Origin: HNR sp040400085
Lineage (GTDB): Bacteria; Actinomycetota; Actinomycetes; Actinomycetales; Microbacteriaceae
Reading direction: 5' to 3'
Assembly (NCBI GenBank): GCA_040400085.1
Contig: JBBAQX010000012.1
Location: forward strand, 1-64,000
DNA length: 64,000 bases
Part shown: in pieces, positions 34,820 through 43,266 of the stretch
Position numbering within the stretch: the first letter of the stretch is position 1
Layout of the letters: each line of letters begins with the position of its first letter
Notes under the pieces: model-generated
What the model was told of the DNA's origin: nothing
What the model saw: the letters and a program-made list of their open reading frames with translations, nothing else
The model's database searches: none
Translations under genes and position numbers: made by a program

Positions 34820-34981
34820 GGGGTTAAGATTATTAACGAGAACCTAGTTAATTAACTCCACTCGATAACCTTCTCTTTTCAGCCCGTCTGAATTTTCAGA
34901 TCTGGTGTTTCAGAAAGAAGATAAATTCCGCGTGTCCTTTTCAACAGTGATTCACAAGTGTTTCAAGATCTCTCAAACGAC

Positions 34982-35006
34982 AAAACCTGAAACAGTTTCA
35001 GGTTTT
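34982..35006. repeat. 25-bp palindrome in oriC
   Basis: AAAACCTGAAAC and GTTTCAGGTTTT flank a single A: a perfect 12+1+12 inverted repeat. No gene, box or terminator context explains it; it may be a binding site for an origin regulator. Confidence 0.7.
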
Positions 35007-35104
35007 ACAGCTAGTCGATGATGGGAAGTAGCTGTAGCTATTTCTTATCGGTGGGGAAACGTAGGGGAATCAGCTGTGACAAGTTCTGTTTGTTCTTAAC
35101 AGCA

Positions 35105-35140
35105 AAATGGTTCCACAGAATCGATTCTGTGGAACCATTT
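35105..35140 (-). terminator. 36-bp perfect palindrome downstream of dnaA
   Basis: An 18+18 inverted repeat without a loop, centred on TCGA, outer arms AAATGGTTCC / GGAACCATTT, with TTTTGCTG after it on the minus strand. It lies 99 bases after the dnaA stop and may be its terminator; the exact symmetry could also suit a dimeric protein. Confidence 0.6.
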
Positions 35141-35176
35141 CGAGCTACGAGCGGCTTATTCACTTGTTCTGGTCTT

Positions 35177-35202
35177 ATCCCAGACAATAATCTGGGATTT
35201 TT
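35177..35202 (+). terminator. Hairpin facing dnaA from the oriC side
   Basis: ATCCCAGA / TCTGGGAT with a 6-nt loop CAATAA, followed by TTTTCTC on the plus strand. No plus-strand gene precedes it; it could block transcription leaving oriC towards the dnaA 3' end. Confidence 0.6.
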
Positions 35203-35238
35203 CTCAATCCCTCACAGAAATTGCTACGTGTACCCGGA

Positions 35239-36651
35239 CTAGCGGTTTGTTTGTTTGATACGACTTGTGAGTTCAGTGACCTGATTGTAAATCGAACGAC
35301 GTTCTTTCATTAGCTCACTAATTTTTTTGTTAGCATACATTACCGTTGTATGGTCACGTCCTCCGAAAAGTTGTCCGATCTTTGGGAGCGATAGATTAGT
35401 AAGTTCTCGACACAGATACATCGCAATTTGGCGAGCAGTGGCTAGTGTCTGAGAACGCGATGAACCATAAAGGTCATCCACACTGAGTTTGAAATAGTCG
35501 GCGGTGTGATTGATGATGTCAATTGGGGAAATAACATTATCCTCGTCGAGCGTAATCAGATCTTTGAGTACAGTTTGCACCAAAGGAAGATCAACAACTT
35601 GACGGTTAAGGCTTGCGAAAGCAGTCACTCGAATGAGAGTTCCCTCGAGCTCGCGAATATTTGAGGATGCTTTCGAAGCGATGTATTCCATAATCTCATC
35701 GGAGACTTGAAGCTGATCGTTCTGAGCTTTCTTGCGCAAAATTGCGATACGAGTTTCCAAATCGGGAGTTTGAACATCGGTGATTAGACCCCATTCGAAG
35801 CGAGAACGCATCCGGTCTTCAAACCCGGTCAGCTGCTTCGGAGGAAGGTCACTAGTGATCACCAATTGCTTATTGTGATCATGAAGGGTATTGAAAGTGT
35901 GGAAAAAAGCTTCTTGTGTTTCTGCTTTACCCTGCAAAAACTGGATGTCATCGATAAGCAAAATGTCGATGTTGCGATATCGGGCATGGAATTGATTGCC
36001 TTGATTATTTGCAATCGAATTAATGAAATCGTTTGTGAACTCTTCGCTACTTACGTAACGAACACGAATTCCACGATAGAGACTCTGAGCGTAGTGCCCA
36101 ATAGCATGCAACAGGTGGGTTTTTCCCAGTCCTGACTCTCCATAAACAAAGAGAGGGTTATATGCTTTTGCGGGTGCCTCTGCCACCGCGACTGCTGCGG
36201 CATGAGCAAATCTATTTGACCCGCCAATAACAAAGTTATCGAAACTGTACTTGGGATTTAATCGACTATCTTCGATACTTTGCTGTGGTTCGCGCTGGGG
36301 CGTTGTAACGGCGTTTTCATCGACCGAAGGCTCAGCTCGCTCATCTGAAGTGGAATTATCTTGTGGTTCGCGTTCTGGATCAATCTCCGGATTGACAACC
36401 ACGGCAAAAGTATTGATTCCTGAGCTTGCACCAACATCCAAAATTGCTTTCATAAGGGGTGCGCGCAGCCGGTGTTCGATCATACTTCGAGTAAATTCGT
36501 TGGGAACTTCGAGGTAGATGGTCCCAGCCATTACTCCACGAGGTTCGGCAAGTGCTACGAAACCCCGCATCGCTGGAGATACTCGGTCGTCGGCAATAAG
36601 CGTGTCAACAATAGTTGACCATGCCCACACGACATCATTTGGACCAGACAT
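35239..36651 (-). CDS. dnaA: Chromosomal replication initiator DnaA
   Basis: A 470-residue initiator. Domain I covers residues 1-85; a Glu/Ser-rich linker runs 86-130; the AAA+ domain has NFVIGGSNRFAHA, Walker A GESGLGKTHLLHA and Walker B ILLIDDIQFLQGK; and domain IV ends with the DNA-binding signature GGRDHTTVMYA. I used the ATG at 36651 because the TTG one codon upstream directly abuts the GAGGA ribosome binding site. Two DnaA boxes upstream suggest autoregulation. The gene is transcribed away from rpmH. Confidence 0.96.
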   Translation of the reverse strand: MSGPNDVVWAWSTIVDTLIADDRVSPAMRGFVALAEPRGVMAGTIYLEVPNEFTRSMIEHRLRAPLMKAILDVGASSGINTFAVVVNPEIDPEREPQDNSTSDERAEPSVDENAVTTPQREPQQSIEDSRLNPKYSFDNFVIGGSNRFAHAAAVAVAEAPAKAYNPLFVYGESGLGKTHLLHAIGHYAQSLYRGIRVRYVSSEEFTNDFINSIANNQGNQFHARYRNIDILLIDDIQFLQGKAETQEAFFHTFNTLHDHNKQLVITSDLPPKQLTGFEDRMRSRFEWGLITDVQTPDLETRIAILRKKAQNDQLQVSDEIMEYIASKASSNIRELEGTLIRVTAFASLNRQVVDLPLVQTVLKDLITLDEDNVISPIDIINHTADYFKLSVDDLYGSSRSQTLATARQIAMYLCRELTNLSLPKIGQLFGGRDHTTVMYANKKISELMKERRSIYNQVTELTSRIKQTNR

Positions 36652-36686
36652 CAATCCTCGGCATTCTTGATGGTTTACTCACAGAG

Positions 36687-36751
36687 TTATCTACACAATT
36701 TACCCTATGAAATCGGTACTACGGAGCTTCTGAACTCTGAGCTGTGGATAA
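36687..36751. promoter_or_regulatory. DnaA boxes in the dnaA-rpmH divergent region
   Basis: TTATCTACA at 36687-36695 (one mismatch) and a perfect reverse box TGTGGATAA at 36743-36751 lie 36 to 100 bases upstream of the dnaA start. They probably mediate DnaA autorepression, as known in other bacteria. Confidence 0.7.
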
Positions 36752-36871
36752 CTTACTCACAACGGTAACCCGTTGATCTCCAAGTAATCAAGTTGAGACG
36801 AAATACGCGATCACCGATTTATTCTTCTGCTGAGAAAAATCTGGATAAAATGGCCGTTTTCCCTGTGCAGT

Positions 36872-36900
36872 TTGACGTGAGCGGTAATTCAGCGTATTTT
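36872..36900 (+). promoter_or_regulatory. Promoter of rpmH
   Basis: TTGACG (36872-36877), 17-bp spacer, TATTTT (36895-36900), then about 85 bases of leader to the rpmH ATG. The best-looking promoter of the rpmH-parB group. Confidence 0.6.
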
Positions 36901-36985
36901 TAACTCTTTGGATGGGTGCTTTGTGTGCCCTACAGACTTTCCGGTCAGACTTTGATCGGCTAATTGCAATAGTGTGGAGTTTGAC

Positions 36986-37123
36986 ATGAGTAAGAGAACG
37001 TTCCAGCCGAACAACCGTCGTCGCGCAAAGGTTCACGGTTTCCGCTTGAGGATGCGTACCCGTGCGGGTCGCTCTATCCTTTCGGCACGCCGTGCTAAAG
37101 GCCGCAGTAAGCTCTCTGCGTAG
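36986..37123 (+). CDS. rpmH: 50S ribosomal protein L34
   Basis: A 45-residue strongly basic ribosomal protein, normal length: MSKRTFQPNNRRRAKVHGFR then RMRTRAGRSILSARRAKGRS. Ribosome binding site GGAG lies six bases before the ATG. First gene of the conserved rpmH-rnpA-yidD-yidC-jag-rsmG series on the plus strand, divergent from dnaA. Confidence 0.97.
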   Translation: MSKRTFQPNNRRRAKVHGFRLRMRTRAGRSILSARRAKGRSKLSA

Positions 37124-37150
37124 TAACTTAACAAATTAAGTACACTCATC

Positions 37151-37519
37151 GTGCTCTCGCATGAACATAGAATAACCTCGGCGATCGACTATCGTCGGAC
37201 TGTTCGTGGGGGAGAGCGTGTTCGTGGGCGCCACTATTTGGGCCATGTTCAGGTACTAGATGCCGGGGCTGTGGCCCGATTTGGTTTTATCGTTTCTAAA
37301 TCTGTTGGCATAGCACACACCAGAAACCTTGTTCGACGAAGGTTGAAGGCGATTGCGTATGAACTCATAGCCAACGGGATGATATCGGTCGATGTGGTTT
37401 TTCGAGCACATCCGAGTTCAGCAACAGCAACGTATTCCGAGCTTCGCCAGGATGTTTTACGCGGTGCCGAACAGATCCGAGTTTTTGGCGAAAAACCTGT
37501 CAAGGCTGCGGCCTCGTGA
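37151..37519 (+). CDS. rnpA: Ribonuclease P protein component
   Basis: A 122-residue basic protein that assists the RNase P RNA in 5' tRNA processing. The RNR signature appears as VGIAHTRNLVRRRLKAIAYE near residue 52, followed by VVFRAHPSSA. GTG start, 27 bases after rpmH. The RNase P RNA gene itself is not in the window. Its stop codon overlaps yidD by four bases. Confidence 0.95.
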   Translation: MLSHEHRITSAIDYRRTVRGGERVRGRHYLGHVQVLDAGAVARFGFIVSKSVGIAHTRNLVRRRLKAIAYELIANGMISVDVVFRAHPSSATATYSELRQDVLRGAEQIRVFGEKPVKAAAS

Positions 37520-37830
37520 GTAGGGTATTTATTACTATCTTTCTCATCCCGAGGAATATCGCCGTTTTACTGCTCAAAATTTATCGTTTTCTCATATCTC
37601 CGATGTATGGTGATGTGTGTCGTTATTACCCATCCTGCTCGCGTTATTCGCTTGAAGCGATGCAGTCTTACGGTTTACTACGAGGAATATGTATGACAGC
37701 GTGGCGATTGCTTCGATGTAATCCGTGGTCCTCGGGTGGTATCGATGATGTACCGGAACGCGAACATAAACATATATCCCTTACTAACAAGGGATTTGTT
37801 ATCGCATATCCCCAGAGAAAGGCACAGTAA
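37516..37830 (+). CDS. yidD: Membrane protein insertion efficiency factor YidD
   Basis: A 104-residue protein with the DUF37 pattern: PRNIAVLLLKIYRFLISP, three conserved cysteines (DVCRYYPSCSRYS and LLRCNPWSSGG). It assists YidC-mediated insertion. GTG start overlapping rnpA (GTGA). A six-base gap to yidC supports coupling. Confidence 0.94.
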   Translation: MSRVFITIFLIPRNIAVLLLKIYRFLISPMYGDVCRYYPSCSRYSLEAMQSYGLLRGICMTAWRLLRCNPWSSGGIDDVPEREHKHISLTNKGFVIAYPQRKAQ

Positions 37831-37836
37831 CACCGC

Positions 37837-38787
37837 ATGGACTTATTAGGGACCATACTTTGGCCTATTCGCTGGGCTATTGAACTTATCATCGTATCTT
37901 GGCATTATTTCTTTACCTGGATCGGTCTTGATTCTTATCTAGGTATTACCTGGATTCTGTCTATTGTTGGTCTCGTTGTTGTGGTCAGGGCTTCCCTTAT
38001 TCCACTCTTTGTGAGGCAGATCAAATCTCAGCGGCGGATGATGGAGATATCTCCGCAGCTTAAGAAAATTCAAGATAAATACAAGGGTAAAAAAGACCAA
38101 TTTTCTCGTGAAGCTATGTCCCGCGAGACAATGGCACTATACAAGAACAACGGCACAAGTCCTTTTGCCTCGTGTATGCCAATTTTGGTTCAGATGCCTA
38201 TTTTCTTCGGTCTTTTCTCTGTGCTGAGGAATGCAAGTGAGGATAAGGCCGGTGTAGGCCTTATGACAAAGGATCTTGCAACAGAGTTTGGTAAGGCTGA
38301 GATTTTTGGGGCTCCCCTCAACGCGACTTTTATGGGAGCTGTCAACGGTAATGGTTCCTGGGAAGTTATCGTAATTGCAACAACTCTCGTTGTACTGATG
38401 ACTGCATCTCAGTTCTATACACAACTTCAGATCACATCGAAGAACGTTTCGGATGAGACTAAGAATTCTCCGATGTACAAACAGCAACGAATCTTGCTTT
38501 ATATCATCCCGTTCATGTTTGTTTTCTCGGGAGTGACGTTCCCACTAGGACTTAACTTTTATTGGTTCTCTTCAAATGTCTGGGCAATGGTCCAACAATA
38601 TATCGTTATTCGACAGATGCCTACGCCTGGCAGTGCTGCCTTCCGTGAGCGACAAGAGAGGCTAGCTCGTAAAGGCAAATTGGAGATCACAGAAGCTGAA
38701 AAAGCTGAAGAAGACGCAACGCCTAAAACACAACGGCAGCAACCTGTAGGTAAAAAGCGAGCCAAAAAGAACCCAGGCAAGAAGTAG
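37837..38787 (+). CDS. yidC: Membrane protein insertase YidC
   Basis: A 316-residue Oxa1-type insertase without the large periplasmic domain of proteobacteria, as in Gram-positives. The five-helix core shows the functional Arg in VVVRASLIPLFVRQIKSQRRMM, and LVQMPIFFGLFSVLRNAS. The C-terminus is rich in Lys/Arg (KKRAKKNPGKK) for ribosome contact. ATG start. Confidence 0.96.
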   Translation: MDLLGTILWPIRWAIELIIVSWHYFFTWIGLDSYLGITWILSIVGLVVVVRASLIPLFVRQIKSQRRMMEISPQLKKIQDKYKGKKDQFSREAMSRETMALYKNNGTSPFASCMPILVQMPIFFGLFSVLRNASEDKAGVGLMTKDLATEFGKAEIFGAPLNATFMGAVNGNGSWEVIVIATTLVVLMTASQFYTQLQITSKNVSDETKNSPMYKQQRILLYIIPFMFVFSGVTFPLGLNFYWFSSNVWAMVQQYIVIRQMPTPGSAAFRERQERLARKGKLEITEAEKAEEDATPKTQRQQPVGKKRAKKNPGKK

Positions 38788-38801
38788 TAAGGATTTTCTC
38801 A

Positions 38802-39329
38802 GTGACCGATCAAATTGAAAAAGCAGACGCAACAGAATTACTAGTTGGAGATTCCCGATCACATGCACAACTTGACGAAGAAGGAGATATCGCAGCTGAC
38901 TATATTGAAGAGTTGCTAGATATAGCTGACCTCGATGGAGATATCGATATAACAGCGCGTAATGGTCGTGCATATATCTCAGTGAACGATGGTGAGGCTG
39001 AAAGCAGTGGACTTGGTCTTCTTTCTCAGCCGGACACCGTTAACGCACTTCAAGAACTAACAAGACTTGCTGTTCAGAATAAAACTGGTGAGTTTTCTCG
39101 TTTGATCCTTGATATAGGTGGATCCCGTGAGGCACGTACGAAAGAACTTAACCTCATGGTTGAGAACGCTATCGTGAAGATTGAAGCCGGTAGTGATCGA
39201 GAATCTTTCCCGGCAATGTCGTCGTACGAACGCAAACTGATTCACGACTTCGTCTCTGAGGCTGGTTACCATTCTGAATCAGAAGGCGAAGGGCGTAATC
39301 GCCATATTGTTATATCTCCACTTGCCTAG
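38802..39329 (+). CDS. jag: Jag/KhpB-type RNA-binding protein
   Basis: A 175-residue protein with an acidic N-terminus, a KH domain (about 35-110: DYIEELLDIADLDGDIDI, LILDIGGSREAR) and an R3H domain (about 120-175: SSYERKLIHDFVSE, GEGRNRHIVI). It lacks the Jag_N module, as usual in actinobacteria. GTG start. The stop codon TAG forms the first base of a perfect parS site (39329). Confidence 0.92.
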   Translation: MTDQIEKADATELLVGDSRSHAQLDEEGDIAADYIEELLDIADLDGDIDITARNGRAYISVNDGEAESSGLGLLSQPDTVNALQELTRLAVQNKTGEFSRLILDIGGSREARTKELNLMVENAIVKIEAGSDRESFPAMSSYERKLIHDFVSEAGYHSESEGEGRNRHIVISPLA

Positions 39330-39342
39330 TTTCACGTGAAAC
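39329..39342. promoter_or_regulatory. parS site between jag and rsmG
   Basis: Perfect ParB-binding palindrome GTTTCACGTGAAAC, sharing a base with the jag stop codon and ending two bases before the rsmG start. ParB spreading here would cover both genes. Confidence 0.95.
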
Positions 39343-39343
39343 A

Positions 39344-39994
39344 GTGACTCACGTAATGATCGAAACAGAACCTGCGATTGCCCAGGAATTATTTCCTGAT
39401 CGTATTCAACTTCTCAGAGAATTCACTCATAATCTTTGTGACAAAGGGGAAGAACTTGGGCTAATTGGTCCTTTGGAACTTCCTCGAATCTGGACAAGAC
39501 ATATTCTCAACTGTGCAATCGTCGCTCCGTTGCTACGGCCAGGCACTGTTGGTGATATTGGATCAGGAGCGGGTTTACCTGGTCTTGTGCTTGCCATTGT
39601 TAGGCCTGATGTCAACTTTGTCCTTGTCGAACCAATGGAGAGAAGAGTTTCATGGCTGCAAAGCCAGGTTTCGGTTTTAAACCTCAAAAACGTGACGGTT
39701 ATGAGGGCTAGAGCTGAAGAAATAGATTCCTCAATAATTCTTGATCAGGTTACTGCACGAGCAGTCAGCTCTCTTCAAAAGCTAATACCACTGACAGCAC
39801 CCCTGGTGAGACCAGGTGGGGAACTTGTGTTGATGAAGGGTGCCAATGTTGAAAATGAGATTTCGGCTGCGGCGAAACAAATTAAAAAGAATCACATTCT
39901 GAATTCTGAGGTACTAGTCTTAGGTACAGGTATTCTCATTGAAGAAACTCGCGTCTTCAGGGCTACAGTTGGCGGAGGCATATCACCCAACTGA
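39344..39994 (+). CDS. rsmG: 16S rRNA (guanine-527-N7) methyltransferase
   Basis: A 216-residue SAM-dependent methyltransferase. The SAM site GDIGSGAGLPGLVLA near residue 67 and LVEPMERRVSWLQ near 93 are typical. Start is uncertain: GTG at 39344 or ATG at 39356; neither has a clear ribosome binding site, and the parS palindrome occupies that place. Loss of this enzyme gives low-level streptomycin resistance in many bacteria. Confidence 0.94.
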   Translation: MTHVMIETEPAIAQELFPDRIQLLREFTHNLCDKGEELGLIGPLELPRIWTRHILNCAIVAPLLRPGTVGDIGSGAGLPGLVLAIVRPDVNFVLVEPMERRVSWLQSQVSVLNLKNVTVMRARAEEIDSSIILDQVTARAVSSLQKLIPLTAPLVRPGGELVLMKGANVENEISAAAKQIKKNHILNSEVLVLGTGILIEETRVFRATVGGGISPN

Positions 39995-40016
39995 GATGTC
40001 TGAGGTGGCTGTTAGT

Positions 40017-40030
40017 GTTCCACGTGAAAC
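40017..40030. promoter_or_regulatory. parS site upstream of parA
   Basis: GTTCCACGTGAAAC, one change from the perfect palindrome, 48 bases before the parA start; the same variant occurs in recF. Confidence 0.9.
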
Positions 40031-40078
40031 ATACCTTATTCAGTTCCCAGCCGTTCACTTCGTCAGAGCAAAGGAATC

Positions 40079-40981
40079 ATGAGTTTAGAATCAAGTGCGC
40101 CACTCGGACGTCAGGTGGCTGATAAGGCTCGACGCCGTCGGCTACTCAAGGAGAACCCCGCTCCTTTCCCAACAAAAACCAGGGTGCTTACGATTTCCAA
40201 TCAAAAAGGGGGAGTGGGTAAAACCACCACCACAGTCAACCTCGCCGCATCGTTAGCTATGTCTGGAGCGCGCGTACTGGTAATTGATCTTGACCCACAG
40301 GGAAATGCATCCACTGCGCTCGGGGCTGAACATCGTGAAGAGACCCCTAGCGTATATGACGTTATTATCGGTGATAAGCCGATGGCCGACGTCATTCAGA
40401 AAAGCCCACAGGTTGATAACCTTTTTTGTGTACCTGCAACGATTCATCTTGCGGGTGCCGAAATTGAACTAGTTTCTCTTGTTGCTAGAGAGCAACGGCT
40501 TCGACGTGCTCTTGATATATTTTTGGCTAGTCAAGACAATCCTTTTCATTATGTTTTTATAGATTGTCCACCTTCTCTCGGGCTACTGACGATTAACGCG
40601 TTTGTAGCAGCCCGTGAAGTTCTTATCCCAATTCAGTGTGAATACTACGCGCTAGAGGGTCTGAGTCAACTACTTAAAAATATTCAGCTCATTGAACTTC
40701 ACCTTAATCCTGATCTTCGAGTATCCACTATTCTCCTGACGATGTATGACTCACGTACGAACTTGGCCTTAGAAGTGGCCAATGAAGTTCGGGCACATTT
40801 CCCTAAACAGACGCTAAAAACAGTGATTCCCCGATCGGTGAGGATATCCGAGGCGCCTAGTTACGGCCAGAGCGTTATCGAATATGATGAGTCGTCGACT
40901 GGAGCACTCGCATATCTCGAAGCAGCAGCAGAAATAGGACACAGAGGCGCCCCTCGGGAGGACAATACTAATGGCAACTAA
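40079..40981 (+). CDS. parA: Chromosome partitioning ATPase ParA
   Basis: A 300-residue Walker-type ATPase that moves ParB-parS complexes. The deviant Walker A KGGVGKTTTTVNLAASLA begins near residue 44, Walker B FIDCPPSLG near 161, and IPRSVRISEAPSYGQSV near 255. An N-terminal basic extension (residues 1-35) is common in actinobacteria. Overlaps parB by 11 bases. Confidence 0.96.
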   Translation: MSLESSAPLGRQVADKARRRRLLKENPAPFPTKTRVLTISNQKGGVGKTTTTVNLAASLAMSGARVLVIDLDPQGNASTALGAEHREETPSVYDVIIGDKPMADVIQKSPQVDNLFCVPATIHLAGAEIELVSLVAREQRLRRALDIFLASQDNPFHYVFIDCPPSLGLLTINAFVAAREVLIPIQCEYYALEGLSQLLKNIQLIELHLNPDLRVSTILLTMYDSRTNLALEVANEVRAHFPKQTLKTVIPRSVRISEAPSYGQSVIEYDESSTGALAYLEAAAEIGHRGAPREDNTNGN

Positions 40982-41942
40982 GAAAAGAACAGGTCTGGGA
41001 CGCGGTATCGGCGCTCTCATCCCCAATTCAGAAGATTCAGGAAAACGTCCAGTAGATGTTTTTTTTGATGCCCAACCTAAAAGCCCCTCGATAACGGCAC
41101 CGGACGTTCCTGAACTTATTCAAGTTCCCGGAGCTAGACTTGCGCAATTGTCGCCCTCTGACATCATTCCAAATGCGAACCAGCCGCGAACTGAATTTGA
41201 CCCTGAAGCACTTGCCGAACTTGAACACAGCATTCGGGAGTTTGGTGTATTACAGCCCATCGTTGTTCGCCCAATTGACCCTGTTCCTCCGGCGGGAGAA
41301 CCTCAATATGAACTTATTATGGGGGAGCGTCGACTACGGGCAAGCAAAGCGGTCGGACGCAAGAGTATTCCAGCAGTAGTCAGGGAAACGGCAGATGAGG
41401 ATATGCTCAGAGACGCCCTCCTCGAGAACCTGCATCGTGCGGAATTAAATCCACTGGAAGAGGCCTCTGCGTATCAGCAATTGCTTGCAGACTTCGGAAT
41501 TACTCAAGAACAACTTGCGAAAAAAATTGGTCGCTCTCGTCCGCAAATTAGCAATACAATGCGCTTGCTTCAGCTCCCCGAGAAAGTTCAAAATAAGGTA
41601 GCTTCTGGGGTTCTTTCTGCCGGTCACGCACGAGCAATATTGTCATTGAGTGGTGACTCCGATGCGATGTTGGCTTTATCGGACAAAATTGTAAACGAAG
41701 ATCTATCTGTCCGGGCTGCCGAGGCGGTAGCTGCTCAATCTCCCAAAAAAAAGAACAAACCAAAAGCCGGCGGCAGAATGGCCCAACTTGCTGAAATTTC
41801 AGAGAGATTAGGTGACCGACTTGACACTAGAGTTCGGATTAATCTTGGAAGCAAAAAAGGACAGATTGTTATTGAGTTCGCAACTGTCCAAGACATGAAT
41901 CGCATCTTAAACGAATTGGGCGATCAGGGGTTCGGGAAGTAA
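40971..41942 (+). CDS. parB: Chromosome partitioning protein ParB
   Basis: A 323-residue CTP-dependent clamp loading at parS. The N-terminus KKRTGLGRGIGALIP binds ParA; CTP-binding motifs are PNANQPRTEFDPEAL and MGERRLRASKAVG; the helix-turn-helix region is TQEQLAKKIGRSRPQISNTMRLLQLP; and a dimerisation domain ends the protein. ATG inside parA. Four parS-type sites within 10 kb are its targets. Confidence 0.96.
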   Translation: MATKKRTGLGRGIGALIPNSEDSGKRPVDVFFDAQPKSPSITAPDVPELIQVPGARLAQLSPSDIIPNANQPRTEFDPEALAELEHSIREFGVLQPIVVRPIDPVPPAGEPQYELIMGERRLRASKAVGRKSIPAVVRETADEDMLRDALLENLHRAELNPLEEASAYQQLLADFGITQEQLAKKIGRSRPQISNTMRLLQLPEKVQNKVASGVLSAGHARAILSLSGDSDAMLALSDKIVNEDLSVRAAEAVAAQSPKKKNKPKAGGRMAQLAEISERLGDRLDTRVRINLGSKKGQIVIEFATVQDMNRILNELGDQGFGK

Positions 41943-42003
41943 ATTTCAGATTAAAGAAGATATTGAATTCCACGAAACGTCAATCGTGCACAACGCAGTT
42001 TAT

Positions 42004-42017
42004 GTTTCACGTGAAAC
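42004..42017. promoter_or_regulatory. parS site downstream of parB
   Basis: Perfect GTTTCACGTGAAAC 62 bases after the parB stop. Confidence 0.95.
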
Positions 42018-42246
42018 GTGACTGAATCTTTACGCTCAAATTTTATGTCGACCAGCTAGTCGTCGTAAATCGTGAACGGGAACGCAAAAGCGAGTTTTTC
42101 TGTAAGGGGTGGGTCCACTTAAGTCATTTTTCGCTTAGGATTCGTTTCAGTGCGAAAAAGATAGAAATTTTATAAAATTCACTACCATATATTTAGAGTG
42201 GTTGCGAATTTAAATTAAGTAAAAAATATGTGGACTAACTATCTTT
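42018..42246. other. AT-rich gap between parB and ddl
   Basis: A 229-base noncoding stretch between convergent genes, distinctly AT-rich in its second half with a 14-bp palindrome AATTTTATAAAATT (42166-42179). No clear terminator or gene was found. Confidence 0.5.
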
Positions 42247-43221
42247 TTAGGCTTTCTTGCGAAATTTGTTACTCGCAAATGCAGCAAGAACTAAGCTAGA
42301 GCAAAATTCCGGCAAGGAAATGCCATCTTCTTCTGCAGCTAAAGGTAAGAGAGATGTCTCTGTAAACCCTGGCATCACACTTGCTTCAAGAAACGTTGGT
42401 GAGGCATCCTCGTTCACGATGAAATCTATCCGCGACAGTAGACCCAGCCCTAAAGACGTGTGACAGTGAAGGGCAGTACTCGTGAGAGTATCCAGCACGT
42501 GTGAACTAACACGCGCAGGGGTAAAGAAAGTGGTCTCTCCTGCGTTGTATCTAGCCTCAAAACTGTAAATCCCGTTTCGGGGGACGATCTCTATTGGCGA
42601 AAAGGCTCTGAGGGCATCCCCATCATTGAAGATTGTCACGGAAGCTTCTAATCCTGAAACAAAGCTTTCAATAAGAGCACAATCGCTATATGTAAAGGCT
42701 TCGATCATAGCCTGCGGAAGTTCTTCTGCAGAGTGAACTACCGTTACACCCTGCCCAGATCCCCCTTGGCTAGGCTTGACGACAAGGGGGAGCCCTAACC
42801 GATCAATCACGACAGGAAGAACACTCGAGGAACCCAACTCACGAAAGATATCCCGCGGGAGAGTCATCCCCGAAGCGATGTTTACACCTGAGCGCTCAAC
42901 CACCGCCTTCGCGTGGGGTTTAGACCAGGCGAGAGCCGCTGCGGACGGTGATGAACCAACATAGGGTATCTCCAACGCTGAGATGATATCGAGTAGTGCA
43001 CCATCTTCCCCGCTTGAACCGTGAAGGGCCGGCCAGACAACATCCGGCCGTTGGTCAGTCAAATAGGGCACAAGCTCTGAATCAGGTTCTCGCTCAACGA
43101 CGGAATACCCAGCTGCGATGAGGGCGTCACTGATGCGTCTACCAGACCTCAACGAGATCTCCCTCTCATGGGAAATCCCGCCGGCGAGAATCATCACTGT
43201 CAATTGATTAGTTGAATTCAA
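42247..43221 (-). CDS. ddl: D-alanine--D-alanine ligase
   Basis: A 324-residue ATP-grasp ligase making D-Ala-D-Ala for peptidoglycan. Seen: ILAGGISHEREISLRSG at the start, WPALHGSSGEDGALLD, the ATP loop VVKPSQGGSGQGV, and the Mg-binding SRIDFIVNEDASPTFLEASVMPG. The start is ambiguous: TTG at 43221 with AAGGAG six bases before it is favoured; GTG 43224, ATG 43236 and TTG 43266 are alternatives. Its AVVERS segment precedes SGVNIASG as in the family. It forms a two-gene unit with the upstream aminotransferase, whose stop nearly touches it. Confidence 0.88.
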   Translation of the reverse strand: MNSTNQLTVMILAGGISHEREISLRSGRRISDALIAAGYSVVEREPDSELVPYLTDQRPDVVWPALHGSSGEDGALLDIISALEIPYVGSSPSAAALAWSKPHAKAVVERSGVNIASGMTLPRDIFRELGSSSVLPVVIDRLGLPLVVKPSQGGSGQGVTVVHSAEELPQAMIEAFTYSDCALIESFVSGLEASVTIFNDGDALRAFSPIEIVPRNGIYSFEARYNAGETTFFTPARVSSHVLDTLTSTALHCHTSLGLGLLSRIDFIVNEDASPTFLEASVMPGFTETSLLPLAAEEDGISLPEFCSSLVLAAFASNKFRKKA

Positions 43222-43266
43222 CACTGTCTCCTTCATCCGGAAAAGATCATTTCGTTTGACGATCAA

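Larger units (their letters stand above)
34411..35238. other. oriC: Replication origin oriC (dnaA-dnaN intergenic region)
   Basis: An 828-base noncoding region between dnaN and dnaA. DnaA boxes TTATCCACA: perfect at 34635-34643 (reverse) and 34802-34810 (forward), near-perfect at 34533-34541 (TTATTCACA, reverse), 34556-34564 (TCATCCACA) and 34811-34819 (TTTTCCACA, directly abutting). An AT-rich stretch at 34823-34858 next to the paired boxes is the best candidate for the unwinding element. Palindromes at 34982-35006 and 35105-35140 and a hairpin at 35177-35198 lie on the dnaA side. The location matches known actinobacterial origins. Confidence 0.88.
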
